Notes: generated from the sequence alone by a model not told the origin. A stretch of DNA of 64,000 nucleotides from Ursus arctos (GCF_023065955.2 NW_026622786.1:54531438-54595437), one strand, 5' to 3'; positions 1 to 11,690 are shown, numbered from the stretch's first letter. Numbers and translations are program-made.

Positions 1-379
1 CCTAGAGACACTGCTCATACCTCCAAAGGGAAAGCACAAATTAAATCAGGAATGCCACTCTTAGACTGTGTTTACAACACTTTTATAAAATAATGCTCAT
101 GATATAAACACCTCATAGAGAAGCTTGAGAAAGAAAATATCATGGAGCTCTGGTGTGTGAAGCATGTGTGCGGACACAGCACCCTACTTTGACTTCTTGT
201 CACTTTATGTAAAGCAAGTACATGCTTTCAAGAAAAACTAGCTATCCAACTGCAGTCACTCCTAACTTCATTGTTTTTTGTGTTTTTTCCCCCTGCTTCT
301 TCAGTCAGAAAGGATAGATCAAGGACAGATATTCCACGATGCAAGAGAATGGCCATATTAATAACCACCATCACAAAAG

Positions 380-540
380 CAGCAATAGCTTACATTTATT
401 GAGAGCATATAAGGTGCCAGGTCCTGTGTTTAAGCACTTTCCATATCTTGTCTTTACAATAACCAGGGAAGAAAGTACTACTATTATTCCTAGTTATAGA
501 GGAGAAAACTGTTTAAGTGACTTGTTGAAAGCAAGTGTGT
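380..540 (-). mobile_element. MIR SINE fossil
   Basis: Reverse-complement MIR wording is visible: 'gcttacatttattgagagc', 'aggtgccaggtcctgtg', 'aagcactttccatat', then 'gaggagaaaactg'. The copy is heavily diverged. It overlaps a 70-codon open frame that starts at 339, which I therefore do not treat as a gene. Confidence 0.7.
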
Positions 541-834
541 ATGAGAGCTGATATGTACGCACAAGTATTACTGACTCCGATTTCTTGGGTCTCTCGGAGA
601 TCTCTGAGTATGAAATTCATAAGATCTAGAGGGTGTTATGAAAAATGTGACTAAAGGCAGAAAATGTCATAAAAATAAAGAAGAGGAAAGAACACCTTGC
701 ACATTATCCAGACTAACCAAACTTTCTTTGTATAGTTATGGAAACTGAGGGACAGGGATGAAACTTTCCTGAGCTCACACAAACTATGCTGTGGCCAAAT
801 GGGGACACACATGGCTGTAATTTGCTCTCAGCTT

Positions 835-975
835 TTTAAGAACTTTTTATCATGAAAAATTTCAACCACACACAAAAGTAAAGAGAATACCATAATGAAT
901 CCCTTATCATTCAGTTTTACAATTGCCCACATTTTGCCATTCTTATTGACTTCTTTTCTTTTGATGGTCCTATTT
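835..975. mobile_element. Ancient L1M-like or unassigned interspersed repeat
   Basis: The wording 'catgaaaaatttcaaccac', 'acacaaaagtaaagagaata' and 'cataatgaatccctta' matches a segment repeated in many mammalian loci, which I associate with the 3' parts of old L1 elements. Family and orientation are uncertain. Confidence 0.4.
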
Positions 976-2299
976 TAGCTCTTAAGTGAAAGGAGAAATG
1001 AAAGATGACTGGAAATACCCAAGAATTCTTTTTATCTCAGTTTCAGCTTTAAACAAAATACTAGTATGAGTACATGTATGTTGTTACTAATATTCCTCAT
1101 CCAATTATAATACCCCTTCCAAAGCCAACTGAGGCAGAGGGAAAAGGTACTTGGAGCAAGAATAATAATTAGTCTTCTAGGTTTAGCTTGTAGTATTCGT
1201 ATTTGATGTTAAATGGCTTGCTTTTTAGTGAAATTCTCATTGGACCTGTTCGCCTGTTTAATCTGCTATGCCCCTTCATCCCTCAAGGGAGGCACATTTT
1301 AACAACTCTATTCAAGCTACGACATTGGAAAAATCAAAGAAAAGATGCCAGAATCTGTCCATTAGCTTTTCAGGAACAATGGTTCCCAAACATCTTTCTG
1401 CTTAAAATCCTATTATTTTTGTCAATAGTAACATTTTTATTATTTCACCTTTGCTAAGCACCAACAATTAGCTAGGCATCAGTTAAGAACAAAGAAAATC
1501 TGTTTCAGCACTTAGGTGCTCAAGGTCCAGTTCTCATGCCCTTCTGCCCTCTCTGTGTCATATCTGTGTCCAGTATTTGTCTTTGAAGTTCAATAGAGCC
1601 CGACCCGCAGAAGAGAACTTCAGGAAAATGGACAGAGCTAAGCATGGACTGCCAAATATCAGAGTCAGCTGTTCAGGAGTGTCTTTAAGCGGTCGCTTGG
1701 CTCTCCCAAGGAGTCAAGGGGTAGCATCTCTGCCAAAAGGGCAGAGGGAGTAGTTAGACCAAGAGACAGAGGCTTGAGAATTCCTTTAGAAAATCAGTAA
1801 AGCTCCAGACTAAGAAATTTATCTCCGAAGACGCAGGAGGAGAGAAAGGGTCCATGCTTAAAATGCCAAAACGTAGCCCAGCAGATTGATTCTGTGCAGC
1901 CGGTATCAATCATGCAGATAGATTTTGCGGCAGAATGGTCCAATGTTCCTTTTTTTCCCCTCTTCTCTGACTTAGGAGTCCAGATGGTGCTTGAACAGTG
2001 AGTGAAGAACGGGTAGATATTTTAAGACATCTTAATAAGGTGGGGATGCTGAAGCTAAATATGAATTTCTCAGTTCTCCATTCTCTATATACATGAAATA
2101 AAATTCCTGTACTGAACTGCCAACAAGTATCTGTTTCAATGGAACTTTGTATTATGTTATCAAATCAAAGTTTGAGTATTCCTTTAAGAAAAGAGGGTTT
2201 TGAAACTAATTACTTTCCTTTGATAAGGTCTATTTCTGCAGGAGAACATTTTAGGTGATTCTAATGTATTAATGATGTACTAAGGGTTTTGGACTTGTT

Positions 2300-2500
2300 T
2301 TTGTTCTCCATAATTTAAAAGAATGTAAAACTTTTTAAGGTTATAAAAGTGATACATGACCACTGAGGAAAATTTGGAAAATATGTAAAAACACAAAGAA
2401 AAACTTCATCACCTTAAACTTCTACTCCCCAAAATAACCACTGATAGCATCTTGGTATATGTTCTTTTAGGTTTTTTTTCCTGTAAATTAATATTCATAC
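2300..2500. mobile_element. Ancient interspersed repeat, probably L1M-derived
   Basis: The phrases 'aaataaccactgatagcatc' and 'ttggtatatgttcttttagg' resemble a common old element containing 'agataaccactgttaacatt'. No boundary or target-site duplication is visible. The family is inferred. Confidence 0.35.
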
Positions 2501-3977
2501 TATCATAATTGAGTTATTCATTTTCCTGTCATTGGAACTTTAATTTACCAGTGTGAAAGAAATAATACATAATTTAGTTCAAGTAAAAAAAAATGTTGGC
2601 TAGAATTTATGGGATTGATTTTATAATTTTAAAACATCAATGGTGAAATTGTAACGTCCATTGTCCTAAGTCATGTTATAATTCCCTTTAATCAGCAACA
2701 ATGGCTAAAACATGTGATCTAAAATTGTAGCATTTGCTTACAAACAGAAAATAGTGGAAACAAAGAGAAACTATATGTACTTGCAGGCAATAAGAAAGCC
2801 TTCTGTTATTTAGCATTTAAAATTGTCAAGATAGAAATTAAAAGTACAAAAGTTGAAGCATTGGTGACCATAGTGAGGCCTCCAGACATGACTCAGCCAC
2901 AAAAAATGCTCAAACTCATTTAAAAAGCTCTTTGTCATGGTCCAAAAAAACAACATTTTTAGTGTTTTCCTTTGACTTCACATCCCGCTATTGCAAGTAC
3001 ATGGCTAATTATTATCTGAATGGTATCTATTATTCCTGTGTTCTAACCGGATATGATCCAAATATGGCCACAAACACATTAAAATGTGCAGTGAAATCAA
3101 AAGAATAAAATAATTCTGTTTTAAAGGGTTAATGGTATTTTCACTCCTCTTCAGTTCAAATCATGGACAATGACTTTACTGTTGTCTATTCTAGGCAGCT
3201 GTGCAGAATAGTAAAGATTTGGAGATCTTTGTAGGCTGGAGAAAAATTAAGTCTTTGTATACTTTTTATTCAGTATATTCTACCCAACACCCATGTGTAA
3301 GAGTTGGACTTGGGAGTTGCAACAGGCTAAGGAAAGTTTGCACAGATAAACAGAGTTATTCTAAATTCTGTGCCTACTAAGCTCTGAATCACAAAGTGCA
3401 ATTGCAAATCTCTAGAAATGATATATAAAACACCCTTTTCTAACTCTGCCCACTATATTCTGTGGGTTTCATTTATTATTTTTGAATAATGAACATAAGA
3501 AAAAGAATTAGCTGTAAAGTTAGCAATTACCTCATCATTTTCAGTTCTCAAACAGTTACTGTTCTTAAGCCTCTGAGAAGTGGAGTGGTTTTGTGAAAGA
3601 ACATACCCATATATGGAAGGAAAGGCAAAAATACTAATATAGTTTTAAATGACTAAAAAAAGGATTCCAAATAATTGGGTGCTGTGGTCACAATTGAAAA
3701 GTTGTAATTAAAATCATTGGTGCTTCTATTTGGGTCCCAGGATGGATCGTTAGGTATCTTTCTTTGGGTCTCTTATGCTTGGTATGAGAGCAAGCTATCC
3801 TAACACACTGTAACTGGAAAAAGTGCCCCAGGGCAACAGGGAGGCAGAAAATGGGGACAGGAAATACCATTTGGATCTAGGATCTTACTTCGTTTGTCAC
3901 TTTGGGAATAATTTCTAAGAAAGAGTTTAAAATCCTAATGCCCTTTCTTATCTCACTCTTGTATTTGGTGGGGGAAG

Positions 3978-4075
3978 GAGTAATAATAATAGGTACCATT
4001 TATGGAGCACCTAAATGTGCATCAGGCACTCATTTTTTAGTATCTCAATCATCACAACAACTCCATACATTAGTC
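3978..4075 (-). mobile_element. MIR fossil, partial
   Basis: Contains 'taataataataggtaccatt', 'tatggagcacctaaatgtgc', 'atcaggcactc' and 'caatcatcacaacaactcc', the 3' half of MIR read backwards. It ends where an L2 3' segment begins. Confidence 0.7.
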
Positions 4076-4084
4076 AAAAGCTTA

Positions 4085-4590
4085 CGATGGCTAAGAAGGC
4101 CCCAAATAATTTTGGCCCCAGTTACCCCTGTGCCCTCATCTCTCACCACTCTCCTTAAAATATACCTTCCTGGCCATGCTGACCTCCTTATTCCTCACAC
4201 ACAACATGCACATTCCCACCTCAGGGCCTTTGAATTTGCTGTTCTCTCTGCCTGGAATGGTCCTTCCTGAAATATCTGCATGGTTTGCTCTCATTTCATT
4301 CAGATGTCTGCTCAAACTTTAACTTAACAGTAAAGCCTTGCCTAATAATCACAAAGAAAATGGCACCCCTTGTCACTCCCTGTCTCCTTATACTGCTCTA
4401 TTCTTCTTTAGAGCACTTATCACCATTAACCATATATACTTGTTATTATCTCTCATCCCCTGTTACAATGTAAGCTCCTTGAGACTAGAGCTTTCCCCTG
4501 CCCTCTGGTGATTTATCCCCAATGCTTAGAATAGTGCCTGGTACACAGTAGACATTGATTGTATTTGTTGAATGAATGGATGAACAAAGA
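4085..4590 (+). mobile_element. L2 LINE 3' end
   Basis: Long L2 tail in order: 'cacctcagggcctttgaatt', 'tgctgttctctctgcctgga', 'agatgtctgctcaaacttta', 'taagctccttgagactag', 'agtgcctggtacacagtaga' and the terminal 'tgttgaatgaatggatgaa'. This is one of the most complete L2 3' ends here. The 122-codon open frame at 3902-4270 crosses it and is not a gene. Confidence 0.9.
4498..4511 (-). promoter_or_regulatory. CTCF-like core motif, 13 of 14
   Basis: On the minus strand this matches the CTCF core pattern CCASYAGRKGGCRS at 13 of 14 positions. It lies within the L2 tail and is divergent to the perfect match at 4678-4691. Sequence match only; occupancy is unknown. Confidence 0.3.
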
Positions 4591-4690
4591 AACTGAACCT
4601 CAGACTGGTTAAGTAACTTGCCCAAGGATACACAGTACAGTGTCAGAACCAAAATTAGAACCTGTGTGCTTCTTAATCCAGCAGGTGGCA
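4588..4690 (-). mobile_element. MIR fossil, 5' half
   Basis: 'gaaactgaacctcagactgg', 'ttaagtaacttgcccaagga' and 'tagaacctgtgtgcttctta' follow the MIR core in reverse. It abuts the end of the L2 copy. Confidence 0.8.
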
Positions 4691-4691
4691 G
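4678..4691 (+). promoter_or_regulatory. CTCF-type core motif, perfect pattern match
   Basis: The bases ccagcaggtggcag satisfy every position of the CTCF core pattern CCASYAGRKGGCRS. The site lies at the edge of a MIR fossil; MIR copies are known to have supplied CTCF-type sites in mammals. Binding is not shown by sequence alone. Confidence 0.45.
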
Positions 4692-5526
4692 AGGATGTGA
4701 CATTTGAACTGAGCTTTAAAAGATATTAAAAGAACTTAATATTTATAGTCTGCTGTTGCTGAAATGATATTGTGTATGTGTAGCTTCACATCATCATTCC
4801 TTATTAATATTTTTATTCCACTTAGGAATAAATTTATTAATATGGGCATGGCTAATCAGACAATACCATAAGAGTAGCTAGCCAACTTGCTTGCTTCATA
4901 ATCTTTTCCCTGTCCATCCACTCAATGGGCAGCAGTTCCTGGCCTTTAAACCTGTAACCCAGGTATGACACCTGGCCTGAGAGGAGACTTGGTGTGCTCT
5001 CCCTGTTCACAGACATCTTCAGATGAGCTTCTTATTCCATGGGATGCACTTAGTCCGGTACCTGGCCCTTGGTCTCAATAAATGATCATAATTATTAACG
5101 TTATTATAGTATCATTTCCCCCCTCACCCTTAAGCTTAGTGCCCAGCACAATCTATGTCCCCAGATTTCCTTGGACCACATTTTTCCACCAGCTCTGCTG
5201 TCTCTGTGTCTTGGACAAACCCTATGTTATTCCAGTCTTTGGCACCGCTTACCTGAGGGCAATGCAAGCACCTGGTTTGCTGTGACCTCTGATGTGGACA
5301 CAGGGGAACCCTGAATACCTATTTATAGCATCTCCAGAAATATTTCACTAACCTTTTGGCACATTGCAACTGTGCATGGTCTTCAAGAAAATTTATGGCG
5401 TATTGCACTAAAATTTTTTGTTTAATCTAGAGAAATATACATCCCACCTTTCTCTTTCTGGTATGTTTAATGATTTTTCTAGAGTTTATCAGTATCCACA
5501 TGCTCTGTTTCTCATGCATATGGAAG
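4691..5526. other. Unique sequence with a weak MIR 3' scrap
   Basis: No gene recognised. Bases 5040-5105 ('tacctggcccttggtctcaa' then 'taaatgatcataattatta') look like the 3' end of a plus-strand MIR. The remainder, including moderately C-rich 5120-5330, is unassigned. Confidence 0.45.
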
Positions 5527-5730
5527 GGTCACAATCTTTAGAGTCACACAGTCATTTACAAGTCGTGTGACCTGAATGAGTTGCTTCATCTCTCTCAACC
5601 ACAGATTCTCTATCTATTACATGGGAAAAATAATGTAGGGCTTACAGAGGAGTTGTAAATGGCATAATGTATATAAAACACCCAGGAAAAATGCCTGGCA
5701 TATGCATTGAAATTATTTTTGTTGTTGCCG
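5527..5730 (+). mobile_element. MIR fossil
   Basis: Forward MIR order: 'caagtcgtgtgacctgaatg', 'agttgcttcatctctctcaa', 'ctatctattacatgggaaaa', 'aggagttgtaaatggcataa' and 'aatgcctggcatatgcattg'. Confidence 0.8.
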
Positions 5731-6779
5731 TGATGAAGAGACTGATGATGAAGATAGATAATGTTGTCCTAAGTAATGTTGAGAAGCCACAACTCCTGAT
5801 ATGCTCCTGCTCTCCTTTGAAGTATGTCTTACTTAAAACCTTTGCACTTCTCCTTTATTCCCATACCTGCACAGGAAGTCCCACCGACAATAGATTAGGG
5901 CCATGGAGGTCTCAGCAATGTAATCCTCAGACCCAGGAGAGCATGGCCCCTCTTCATCTGTGATCATGCAGGCCATATTGTGAACTGTGGAAATTTTCTT
6001 TTTTGCTTCAAATAACTCTATAAACAGCTCCAATATCTTTGCTCTCTCTTTTAGCACCACCTTAGACCATCTGTTATTAGGCCTCAAGCTCATTATCACT
6101 CTGTTCTGTTTGCTTCTAAAATGCTCTAAGAGCCTTTACTACTGCATTGTGAGCCCCTAGAGAACAGGAACCATGCCTTATCCAGCCCCAGCACAAAGCA
6201 CAGTGCCTGAAGAAAGATGTTCAGTATGTTTGTTGCTTGTAGTGGGTGTCTATGTTCTTGCTAAGTTTTTCCCTCCTCTTCCATCATCTTGCTCTACCTA
6301 CACATATTTCTATTATATGATTTTTGTACAGACATTTCACCTCAGCTTGACTTTTTCTCCTGGTTTTTACTCCAGTAGGCTTACATTTTCCTTATTTTTT
6401 ATTTAAAAAATTTTTTTAATGTATGCTCTCAGTTAAATGCTTTAGCTGCTGGAAATACCTGTATGGTCATGAGAGGTTTTAAGAAGTTTCTTGATGGTAT
6501 ATTTTACCCTGTTGCGTCCCTCTCTGACATCTGAAATAGGGAGCAGAGCTTCCCTCCCTTTTAGCACTGCTTTTTATAACATTAAATTTCTTCCTTTTTT
6601 AAAGATAGGAACTTGCACCTCCTTCATATATTTCTGGCAAATTTCCCAGGCTTTGGGAAATTAATTTTGGCCATTACCCTAGCAAGAAAGGGAACTATCT
6701 TTCACTTTATATTCATAATCTCTGTTTTTTTCTTGTGTCTAAATCCTATTAATTCTACTAGCCCACTTCTACTTTTGTT
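5731..6779. other. Unique sequence with possible L2 3' scrap
   Basis: No gene recognised. Bases 6140-6240 ('gtgagcccctagagaacagg', then 'cacagtgcctgaagaaag') resemble a diverged L2 3' end. The rest is AT-rich and unassigned. Confidence 0.4.
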
Positions 6780-7045
6780 TTAATAATAATAACTAACGTT
6801 TGTGTAATGCTTTACAGTTTAAGAAGTATTTTCACATTCACTATTTCATTTGAGCCTAACAACTCTATAAGAATGGCAGAACTGGTACATTATTACTCCA
6901 GTTTCACAGATGAGAAAAGACAACCACACCCCAGAGAGTTTAAATGATTTATTTTGGGTCACATAGTTTATAAGAATCAGAGCCTTGGACTTGAACCCAG
7001 TTTTCTGATTCCAAATCCTGTTTATTTCCCACTGTTCCATACCAT
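6780..7045 (-). mobile_element. MIR-family fossil, MIR3-like
   Basis: 'aataataactaacgtttgtg', 'taatgctttacagtttaaga', 'gagcctaacaactctataag', 'gtttcacagatgagaaaaga' and 'acttgaacccagttttctg' follow MIR/MIR3 in reverse, nearly full length. Confidence 0.75.
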
Positions 7046-7199
7046 GTATAATCTGGAAAGGCTCTTAGCGACTAGTTCTAAATATTTGGTTTCATAGGTC
7101 ATCTTGATTATTTTCAATCTTGTTTTTCTTTTTCTTTTTTTTTTAAGTTTGTCGTTGAAATCTGTCCAAACCCACCTCTCGGAATCCATATCTCCACTC

Positions 7200-7485
7200 T
7201 TTCCCTTGGCTCAGCACTCAGGTCAGATAGTCCATCTTTCAGGAAAGCGTTTCTGACTCTCCAGATTGGATTAGGTGGCCCTTCTCAGAGCACCCAGTTC
7301 ATCCCTGTATGTCCTCATGTGTCTCTGTAAATTATCCTTTTCCTTATCCACAACTCCAAGTACCAGACTATAAAGTATGTCGGGCAAGGGCCAGCCAATC
7401 ATTCTACCTTTGTGACCCCCAGAATCTAGCACATTGCCTGGCATACAGTAGGTTTTCAGCAAGTATTTATGAAATGAGTAAGTAA
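7200..7485 (+). mobile_element. L2 LINE 3' end
   Basis: 'cagtagttttcagc'-type tail: the copy shows 'gaatctagcacattgcctgg', 'catacagtaggttttcagca' and ends 'atttatgaaatgagtaag', after the usual acid-rich coding remnant. The last six bases before 7485 look like a splice donor only because of this tail. Confidence 0.75.
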
Positions 7486-9089
7486 CAAATGGCAACAAGA
7501 GTGGAAAGGTACTTTGTGTAGCTAACCAGAAGAAATCCCAAAGGGGGTCTCAAGGAAGTCTTTTTTTGTTTTATGTGTTTGGGGGGTGCATTGTGCATTG
7601 GGCAAAATTGCAGAACAGAGCATGTGATTATGTGAAGGGACAAGTCATCACAGCGCCATTTCTCTCAAATACAAAAAATAGCCCTGTGACATTTCTTATA
7701 AAGGAGAAAGAGTATATTCAGTAGTGAACTGTTTCTTTTCTTTTTTCTTTAATTGTTGATGATTGTTCTTCAGAGTCTGTGGCTTTTCATAGGTCATGTT
7801 CTTATAATTTTTCTTATGAAAGCAGAAATGTTAAAAAAAAAAACCCCACAACCAAACAAGTAAACCTATTAGAATAGTGGTTTATGAAGTTACGCATTTC
7901 CCTGAAACAATTTTAGAAATACTGATTTATCAGATAACCAGAAAACAGTGGATACTTTTGTAATCATGAAACTAACATTGACTTACTTAACTGTAGCCAG
8001 TTATGTGTAGTCTGAATTGATAGTGAGACGCTAGATTGAGAACAAAAATTCTTAACACCATGTTTGCATGTTTCAATTCATCTAGCTGCCCTAAGATACC
8101 ATTATCCTTAATGCTGTGTTTGTGTCTCTATCACTAAGGTTGCATTTGGATTTTTTATAGCAAAATCCTATTACTAGAGGTGTATAACTCCATTACAAAA
8201 ATCCCTTTTGGCACACATCATCTTCGCCTGTGGAAACAAACAAACAAACAAACCTCAGTCTAATCACTGGGTGAACTGAGAATGGAAAAGGAAAACAATT
8301 GCTTCTAGTTATTACTACCTTTTTTTTTTAAGCCATTTTAAACAAAGCAGTAGCCAGAGGGTATGAATGGTCTGAATATAAAATAGTGCTATTGAGTTTT
8401 GTGTGTGGAGTTATTGATTTCTTGGTATCTCGAGTTTGGAAACTCTTCTCTCTGTTAAAGCCAAGTTCAAGTGTCTGCTCTCATGTTTTGCCTTCATCTA
8501 CCTTTATTTTCTTTTGTAATTTGAATGTATTTGCTGTTTGGTAATGGAAATTCCTTGGACAACAGCCTGAAGTGACATCAGAAGCGAAAAAGGAAGCCAA
8601 GTTCTCTTCTGTGCAAGGAGAAAGGACATGATTTCTCATGTGAGGATAAATTTTAGGTCAAGTATGATAATAAGGCTGAAGAAGAATAATTCAGGTTTAG
8701 AATGATTCCGTCTTTCCAGGAATGTTTCCTAGAGGCCAAATCTTTTCTGAAAATGTTTTTTTGTTCCCTCACATGAGAAAACATTCGTCCTTCCCTCCTC
8801 TACACAGGGGGAAGGGCTTTACTGAGACATCAAAATCACCTGAGACTCTATCTAGGACTCTAAGCCTGGACCTCTGACAGAGCTACAGCCAGTGAACGTC
8901 ACTGGGCCTCCTGGCAGCTCTGAAACAAGCTTACAGAGGACGTTAAGGACCCTCATAGAGTGAATAACCATGAAGTTTGCTTTCACGGTTCACTTTGGTG
9001 GTTGGTATACATTTTTCCTTCTGGATTCTCCTCTACACAAGCTCCATCTTTTTTTCTGACTGACTCCTAATGATTCTCACAACTTTTCT
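7486..9089. other. AT-rich unique sequence
   Basis: No gene or repeat family recognised, apart from a short (AAAC)n run at about 8236-8254 and several homopolymer T or A runs. Nothing else to report. Confidence 0.45.
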
Positions 9090-9290
9090 CAAGCTTCATC
9101 TTTTCTTAGAGATCCTGTTTCCTGATCCTCTCTCATTACTGTATCTCCATTTCCACCATGTTGCATTTGTTATCATGCCTACCTCTCTTATAAGCTATAA
9201 GCAACCTGACATCTAGCACAGTGCCCAGCACAAAGTAGGCATTCAGCAAATGGCTGTTGAATGAATTATTGAACAAATGAGCTAAAATAG
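9090..9290 (+). mobile_element. L2 LINE 3' end
   Basis: 'gagatcctgtttcctgatcc', 'tgacatctagcacagtgccc', 'agcacaaagtaggcattcag' and 'ctgttgaatgaattattgaa' give a clear L2 terminus. Confidence 0.8.
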
Positions 9291-10399
9291 CTGAATTTGG
9301 GTTAGTTTACTATGACACCACTGTATTTGAAACTGTTGCTACCTTTAGCAAAAAGAATCCACTTTCGTTGAATTGCCTTAGCTGATTCAGTACAGATGGT
9401 CCCCTGTCAACATAGATCTCAAATTGAACTCCCTAAAACTCCATCCTATGCTGTGAGTTTCCTTAGAAATATTACCCTTGCTAGTTACTGCCTCTTACGG
9501 AAGAAGGTACTCTCAAGAAGTAGTTGCCTGGTTCTGGATGCACTCACCTGGTAAGTCGTTCTAAAAATAACAGCTTTTAGCAAAAATGATAGCTCATATA
9601 AACTTAATTACTTTGGAGAAAATTAAGATTTGGGCAAATACATTAAACTTGTCTTGAAAGCTACTATTAAAAGGGTTAATCTGTGGAACTGAGGATGGTC
9701 CTCTAGGTGCGAGGTATTTATATCAGTCTGCAAAGACAGGTCTAGACTTTTATGTCTCATTGAAAGTACTAGTTTATTTATTTGGATTTGATCACAAAGG
9801 AAGTCAAGGGAATTGTTACCCTGAAATGAAAGAAGAGTCTATTTAGAATCCAACCGTTCTTTCTGAGACAGAATTCAGAGCTTTTGTTGGGTTTTGTGAA
9901 TGGCATTGAACAACCATATGTTTGCTCTTTTTCAGATTATTAGGGATTCACTAATGGAACTATCCATAGTAATAACCTGGAAAAGGAAGGTCTACACAGT
10001 AGGAAAGGAAAGAGTCTCACAGGTGCTACAATGACCCATTTTACTTGGGTACTATAGGACAAGTGCTCTTTCCCGATGTATGGTATCTCCTCTTATTTGT
10101 ATTATTTATGAACACCTCGACCTCTGAATGAAAATGCTGATGGGCATGATGTAACTGTATTGCCTGGCCTTCCTGCCTGACTCAGGAGTATTTTAACTTG
10201 AATTAACATTATAAATCATAAATGTTGAAATGGGAATTCAGAAAAACTCTCATCATTGTCGTTTGCAGTATTAGTACCTCTTGGATATCTATTAATTTAG
10301 GCTTATTGCCAATAACAGTTTAGACATATTAATGATCCATAAAGAATCACATTTTGTCATACTTTCCAATTATAAAAATATTTTCATAAACGTTAGCTA
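9291..10399. other. Unique sequence, no gene recognised
   Basis: A good donor-like site, CACCTG|GTAAGT, lies at 9551, but the nearest upstream acceptors are weak. I see no repeats or other structure. Confidence 0.4.
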
Positions 10400-10510
10400 A
10401 TAATATACAATGACCCTATGAAGTAGACAGGACAGATTTTATTATTTTTCAGATGAGGGAATAAAGGTTTAGACAGGCCAAACAACTGACTTTGATAAGA
10501 TTTATCCTAC
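10400..10510 (-). mobile_element. MIR fossil, partial
   Basis: 'cgttagctaataatatacaa', 'tgaccctatgaagtagacag' and 'ttcagatgagggaataaagg' are the MIR core read in reverse. Confidence 0.55.
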
Positions 10511-10576
10511 ATGATATAACATCTTTAGCTCATAAGACTCAATTTTTTTAATGTAAAAGCAAAACACCCAGCATGT

Positions 10577-10750
10577 TTTGAGTAATACCTTTTATTGGAC
10601 AAACTGTACAGTATTGACAGAGAGGCTTCTCTGCCTACAGAAATCCTTTCCTCAAAGTCAATCCCTTACTGACCTAGAGGGGTTTTCTATATTCCCAAAG
10701 CTTCTCTGTCAATATTCTACCATTAGTCCAATAAAAGGTATTACTTGAAA
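10577..10750. mobile_element. MITE-like element with about 50-bp inverted arms
   Basis: The left arm 10577-10627 ('ttgagtaataccttttattg' ...) is a near-perfect reverse complement of the right arm 10699-10750 (... 'ccaataaaaggtattacttg'), around a loop of about 71 bp. The arms share about 45 of 51 bases by eye. I infer a short nonautonomous DNA-transposon fossil. I cannot name the family and no target-site duplication is obvious. Confidence 0.55.
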
Positions 10751-11299
10751 CTTGACTCTACATTTTGTCTGACCAATAAAGGCAAGTAATTAAAAATATT
10801 GAGTTAGGAACCAAGACATATTGGGTATTGTGATGCTCTATTGGCTACATTCTTGAAAAATAATTTACTGCCACACTATGAAAATATAATGTATTTATTT
10901 TTTTAAGTTGGTAGTCTCAATTTTTCAAAAAACCAATCTAGATTTTCAAGCCAGGGATATTTCAGGTGTACCTGGAGGGAGCACAGATGAGGCAATAAGA
11001 AGCAGGTGATGATGAAAAAGATCCAACAAGTTAAATCATTAAGCAGGCAAGACAGGGGCAACTCCTTGGAAGAGGAAAGGCAGAAACATGGAAGGGTCTT
11101 TAGTTCTATTCCCTGCTATCCATCCTTGACTTAGCAAAAAGTGGGATGACTTAGTTTTGTCTACCCACTCAGAGTTGTTTTTATTCAGAACCCAGAGGTC
11201 TCTATGGCCTTAGTAGAGAAATGTGGCATTCCTAGTATTAGTACTCTGTTTGAAACCTTGTAGCCATTAACCATTTCCATCCTCAGTCCACACCCAAAA
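10751..11299. other. Unique sequence, nothing recognised
   Basis: AT-rich to balanced DNA with no open frame, repeat family or splice-site pair that I can support. Confidence 0.4.
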
Positions 11300-11690
11300 C
11301 ACTCCACTCTGTGCTATACTTGTAAACAATGATTGATCATTGCACTAAGATGTAAGCTCCGTGGGTTAGGATTTTTTTTTTCTCTGATTTTTTGCTTCTG
11401 AATTCTAAGCACCCAGAACAGCTCCTGCACACAGTAGGCACTCAATAAATATTTGTGGAGGGGCACCTGGGTGGCACAGCGGTTAGGCGTCTGCCTTCGG
11501 CTCAGGGCGTGATCCTGGCGTTCTGGGATCCAGCCCCACATCAGGCTCCTCCTCTGTGAGCCTGCTTCTTCCTCTCCCACTCCCCCTGCTTGTGTTCCCT
11601 CTCTCGCTGGCTGTCTCTATCTCTGTCGAATAAATAAATAAAATCTTTAAAAAAAAATATTTGTGGAATGAGTGAATGAATAACATGGGT
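11300..11690 (+). mobile_element. L2 LINE 3' end split by a CAN-SINE
   Basis: 'gatgtaagctccgtgggtta', 'cagctcctgcacacagtagg', 'cactcaataaatatttgtgg' continue after the SINE as 'atgagtgaatgaataacatg'. Removing 11460-11667 restores a continuous L2 terminus. Confidence 0.85.
11460..11654 (+). mobile_element. CAN-SINE, bear-type SINEC
   Basis: tRNA-derived head ('gggcacctgggtggcacagc'), body 'gctcagggcgtgatcctggc', CT-rich stretch, AATAAATAAATAAA signal and poly(A). Perfect 13-bp target-site duplication aaatatttgtgga at 11447-11459 and 11655-11667. It carries the A-box-like and B-box-like regions of its tRNA parent. Confidence 0.95.

Larger units (their letters stand above)
541..3977. other. AT-rich unique sequence, no gene recognised
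   Basis: Mostly repeat-poor AT-rich DNA. A weak MIR-like scrap lies at 736-790 ('ggaaactgagggacaggga'). Two old L1M-like stretches are listed separately. The part from 1500 to 2000 is less AT-rich and carries a strong splice-acceptor-like tract at 1949-1975. The rest shows nothing I can name. Confidence 0.5.

Noticed and set aside
3902..4270. 122-codon plus frame
   Set aside because: Covers a MIR and the L2 3' end; the peptide is translated repeat.
9551..9556. GTAAGT donor at 9551 as part of an exon
   Set aside because: No acceptor of comparable strength upstream with a consistent open frame.
11460..11560. tRNA gene signal (A and B box) at SINE heads
   Set aside because: These are tRNA-derived SINE heads with target-site duplications, not tRNA genes.
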